Part shown: in pieces, positions 62,901 to 64,000 of the stretch | How positions within the stretch are numbered: position 1 is the first letter of the stretch | Layout of the letters: every line of letters starts with the position of its first letter | Assembly (NCBI RefSeq): GCF_005239225.2 | Contig: NC_133289.1 | Location: 8,253,501 to 8,317,500 of the forward strand | DNA: 64,000 nt | Reading direction: 5' to 3' | Source of the DNA: Populus alba | Lineage: Eukaryota; Streptophyta; Magnoliopsida; Malpighiales; Salicaceae | Position numbers and translations under genes: made by a program | Notes under the pieces: generated by a model | The model's database searches: none | What the model was told of the DNA's origin: nothing | Seen by the model: the letters and a program-made list of their open reading frames with translations, nothing else

Positions 62901-64000
62901 CTACGTTGTTTGCCTACAAAACATTCTGTGCATGTCATACTTGCAACTTTAAAATGGGGAAATCCACGGACCATTCCCTTTTGTTGCAACAGCTGCAATC
63001 CCTTGGCACTTAGATGGCCAAATCTCTTGTGCCACAGACGAGGTAAGTCCATGGAATCTACTTGCAAACACCTATGAACATTTAAAGCTCTCTGCGTCTC
63101 AGCCAACAGAATAAACATTCTGTTGGCACTCATCATGGTCTCAATTATAAGTCCCCTTTCAGGGTGATAAATTTTGCAAAATCCACCCTTAAACAAAATC
63201 GCTAAACCATTCTCTTGAAGTTGCCCAATGCTCAACAGATTATTAGAGAGTTCAGGAACATGATATACTTCATTCAAAACATGATTCACTCCATTTATAA
63301 CCAATATCACATTTCCTTTTCCAATTACCTTCATTCGGTTGTTATTTCCTAACTTGACAGAATGCAGAAAACTAGTGTCTAAGTTGGTAAACATACCTTG
63401 TTCCCCACACATATGGTTTGAGCAGCCTGAGTCTAGAAACCAAACATCATTTCGGTTTCTCTTCTGCAACCCAGCATGTACCATTAACAGCCTCTCCTCT
63501 TCTGGATTCAATTCTGTGTACCTTGAACCTTTGTTCTCCTCATCAATTCTTCTCTGCAAATTGGCATGTTCTTGGTTCGATTCTGTATAACATGGGTCTT
63601 TGTTCCCCAAATCAGCATGTGCCATCAACAACATCTCATCCAGTTGATTCAATTCTGCATAATTGGCTTCTCTGTTCAAACTTGGACATTCATATTGGAA
63701 GTGTCCAAGTTTGTGGCATTTGAAGCATTCCACTGTTGCTTTATTGTAAACTTGAGGTCCTCTCCCACGGCCTCTTCCCCTGAAACTACTCCTCCCTCGG
63801 TTTCTACTCCCAAATCTATCATCATAAATTCTTAATGCCTGATCATCACCACTTCTGTGCCTTCTAAATTTCTGTTCGTGCACGAGCAATGAGCTTTGCA
63901 GCTCATCTACTGAAAGCTTGTTGATGTCGTTTGACTCTTCAATTGAGCAGACGATGTAATTGAAGTTTTCAGTTAGAGTACGCAGTATCTTTTCAACAAT
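59992..64000 (-). mobile_element. Ty1/copia retrotransposon, apparently intact, 5' end beyond the window
   Basis: The 3' LTR is about 261 bp (59992-60252; TG...CA ends inferred) with a TATATAA box at 60098-60104 on the minus strand. A purine-rich tract (60253-60264) separates it from the polyprotein stop. The coding frame is open to the window edge. No stop or frameshift is seen. The primer site and 5' LTR must lie past 64000. Confidence 0.9.
60287..64000 (-). CDS. Copia gag-pol polyprotein (5'-partial)
   Basis: One uninterrupted frame of at least 1,237 codons. Numbering from the leucine at 63889, domains in order: the end of gag (already open upstream of 63889, INKLSVDELQSSLLVHEQKF), a CCHC zinc knuckle (CFKCHKLGHFQYEC, about 55-68), protease (WFLDSGCSNHM, about 150), GAG-pre-integrase (LWHKRFGHLSAKGL), integrase with zinc site and the D, D, E residues (HADICGP, RTDNGGEF, GVAERKNQ), reverse transcriptase (VKWVYKTKYN, QFDVKSAFLHGE, YVDDLIF) and RNase H (YTDSDYAGD, SITEAEFVAAA, WCDNSSTIKLS), ending ADIMTKPLKAEDF. 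The enzyme order IN-RT-RH defines Ty1/copia. All catalytic motifs I can check are present, so the copy is either young or still active. Confidence 0.95.
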   Translation of the reverse strand: MVEKILRTLTENFNYIVCSIEESNDINKLSVDELQSSLLVHEQKFRRHRSGDDQALRIYDDRFGSRNRGRSSFRGRGRGRGPQVYNKATVECFKCHKLGHFQYECPSLNREANYAELNQLDEMLLMAHADLGNKDPCYTESNQEHANLQRRIDEENKGSRYTELNPEEERLLMVHAGLQKRNRNDVWFLDSGCSNHMCGEQGMFTNLDTSFLHSVKLGNNNRMKVIGKGNVILVINGVNHVLNEVYHVPELSNNLLSIGQLQENGLAILFKGGFCKIYHPERGLIIETMMSANRMFILLAETQRALNVHRCLQVDSMDLPRLWHKRFGHLSAKGLQLLQQKGMVRGFPHFKVASMTCTECFVGKQRRNIIPKKSIWRASQPLELIHADICGPISPRSNGGKRYMLCFIDDYSRKSWVYLLVEKSEAFQKFKAFHKLVEKEKELPLKCLRTDNGGEFNSKEFIDFCKQNGIKRQLTAAYTPQQNGVAERKNQTMMNMVRCLLADKKMPKSFWPEAVMWSCYVLNRCPSAAVKEVTPQEAWTGLKPTVEHFRVFGCVAHVHIPHEKRGKLDNRSFICILLGYSEETKGYRLYDPIEKRVVVSRDVSFEEEKEWDWGEKFQEQILLDLEWGEHQEGENEGAVETDSGEESEEVSSSEGQQSVRENEVTAEVAAEVEVEGNEDVTAVIERGNDETEGRTCHAPAWMTDYVDGEGLSEDEVYVMQMAAEDPVYYEEAVKEEKWVRAMDNEIQSIEKNNTWSLVDLPADVKKIGVKWVYKTKYNEDGEIAKHKARLVAKGYSQKAGIDYTEVFAPVARMDTVRMIISMAAQKGWKIGQFDVKSAFLHGELCENVYVEQPKGYIKRGKEQMVYKLHKALYGLKQAPRAWFHRIEAYFLKEGFQKCESEQTLFTKQGKGGKIVIVSVYVDDLIFTGDDYDMLAEFKSSMLKEFDMSDLGNMHFFLGIEVVQREDGIFICQRKYALEILTKFGMLESNEVSSPIIPGVKISKDKDGTPVDETHFKQLVGSLMYLTATRPDMMFVTCLVSRYMAKPTNLHLQTIKRALRYLKGTVSYGIYYRKDGNGELRVYTDSDYAGDVEDRKSTSGYVFLLNFGAVSWCSKKEPIVTLSITEAEFVAAAMCTCQAIWIKRILKELRYNDEYCTRIWCDNSSTIKLSKNPVMHGRSKHIDVRYHFLRNLTKEGLIDLVHCGSRDQLADIMTKPLKAEDFQRLRNSLGVCDLADLS

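Noticed and set aside
60649..63835. Many plus-strand open frames opposite the copia polyprotein
   Set aside because: They are antisense shadows of one long minus-strand frame with all copia domains and have no recognisable domains themselves.

Overview
This is nuclear DNA of a flowering plant. It is AT-rich, has GT-AG introns, contains plastid-targeted genes (CP29, a plastid carrier, a CBM20 protein) and is heavily layered with LTR retrotransposons. Repeat style and protein similarity suggest a woody eudicot, most likely Salicaceae (Populus or Salix); that assignment is inference.

Left part (1-18 kb): accessory, decayed sequence. In order it holds a Ty3/gypsy relic (205-978), a frameshifted alpha-1,4-glycosyltransferase pseudogene (1298-2556, minus), AT-rich spacer, a well-paired MIR395 hairpin (6885-6985, plus) with a decayed inverted relative 1.7 kb away (5155-5275), a LINE fragment, an LRR receptor kinase pseudogene (7987-11335, plus) broken by a Ty1/copia relic and another insert, and a second Ty1/copia relic (11340-14459, minus). 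More AT-rich dispersed repeats follow to 18.2 kb.

Middle part (18-37 kb): conserved genes. They are a five-exon CBM20 starch-binding-like gene (18405-21129, plus), a CPL2-type CTD-phosphatase-like gene that has lost its start and its middle (25841-about 29275, minus), the photosystem II antenna gene LHCB4/CP29 (31985-32942, minus), and the RING E3 ligase gene AIRP2 (34119-36880, minus).

Right part (37-64 kb): a 5.2-kb segment is present twice in direct tandem (38480-43677 and 43678-48877), with sharply uneven divergence along its length. It is followed by a 13-exon RUS5 gene (50788-56471, minus), the last two exons of the thylakoid ADP/ATP carrier TAAC (59025-59726, minus), and a structurally intact Ty1/copia element (59992 to the window edge) apparently sitting in the TAAC intron.

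The conserved genes match, by family, Arabidopsis At5g01260, At5g01270, At5g01530, At5g01520, At5g01510 and At5g01500 (numbers from memory). The window is therefore syntenic with the top of Arabidopsis chromosome 5, with the last four in reversed order relative to the first two. No single undescribed multi-gene system stands out. The most notable signals are the MIR395 pair, the mosaic 5.2-kb tandem duplication, the internally deleted CPL2 gene and the intact copia element in the carrier gene.
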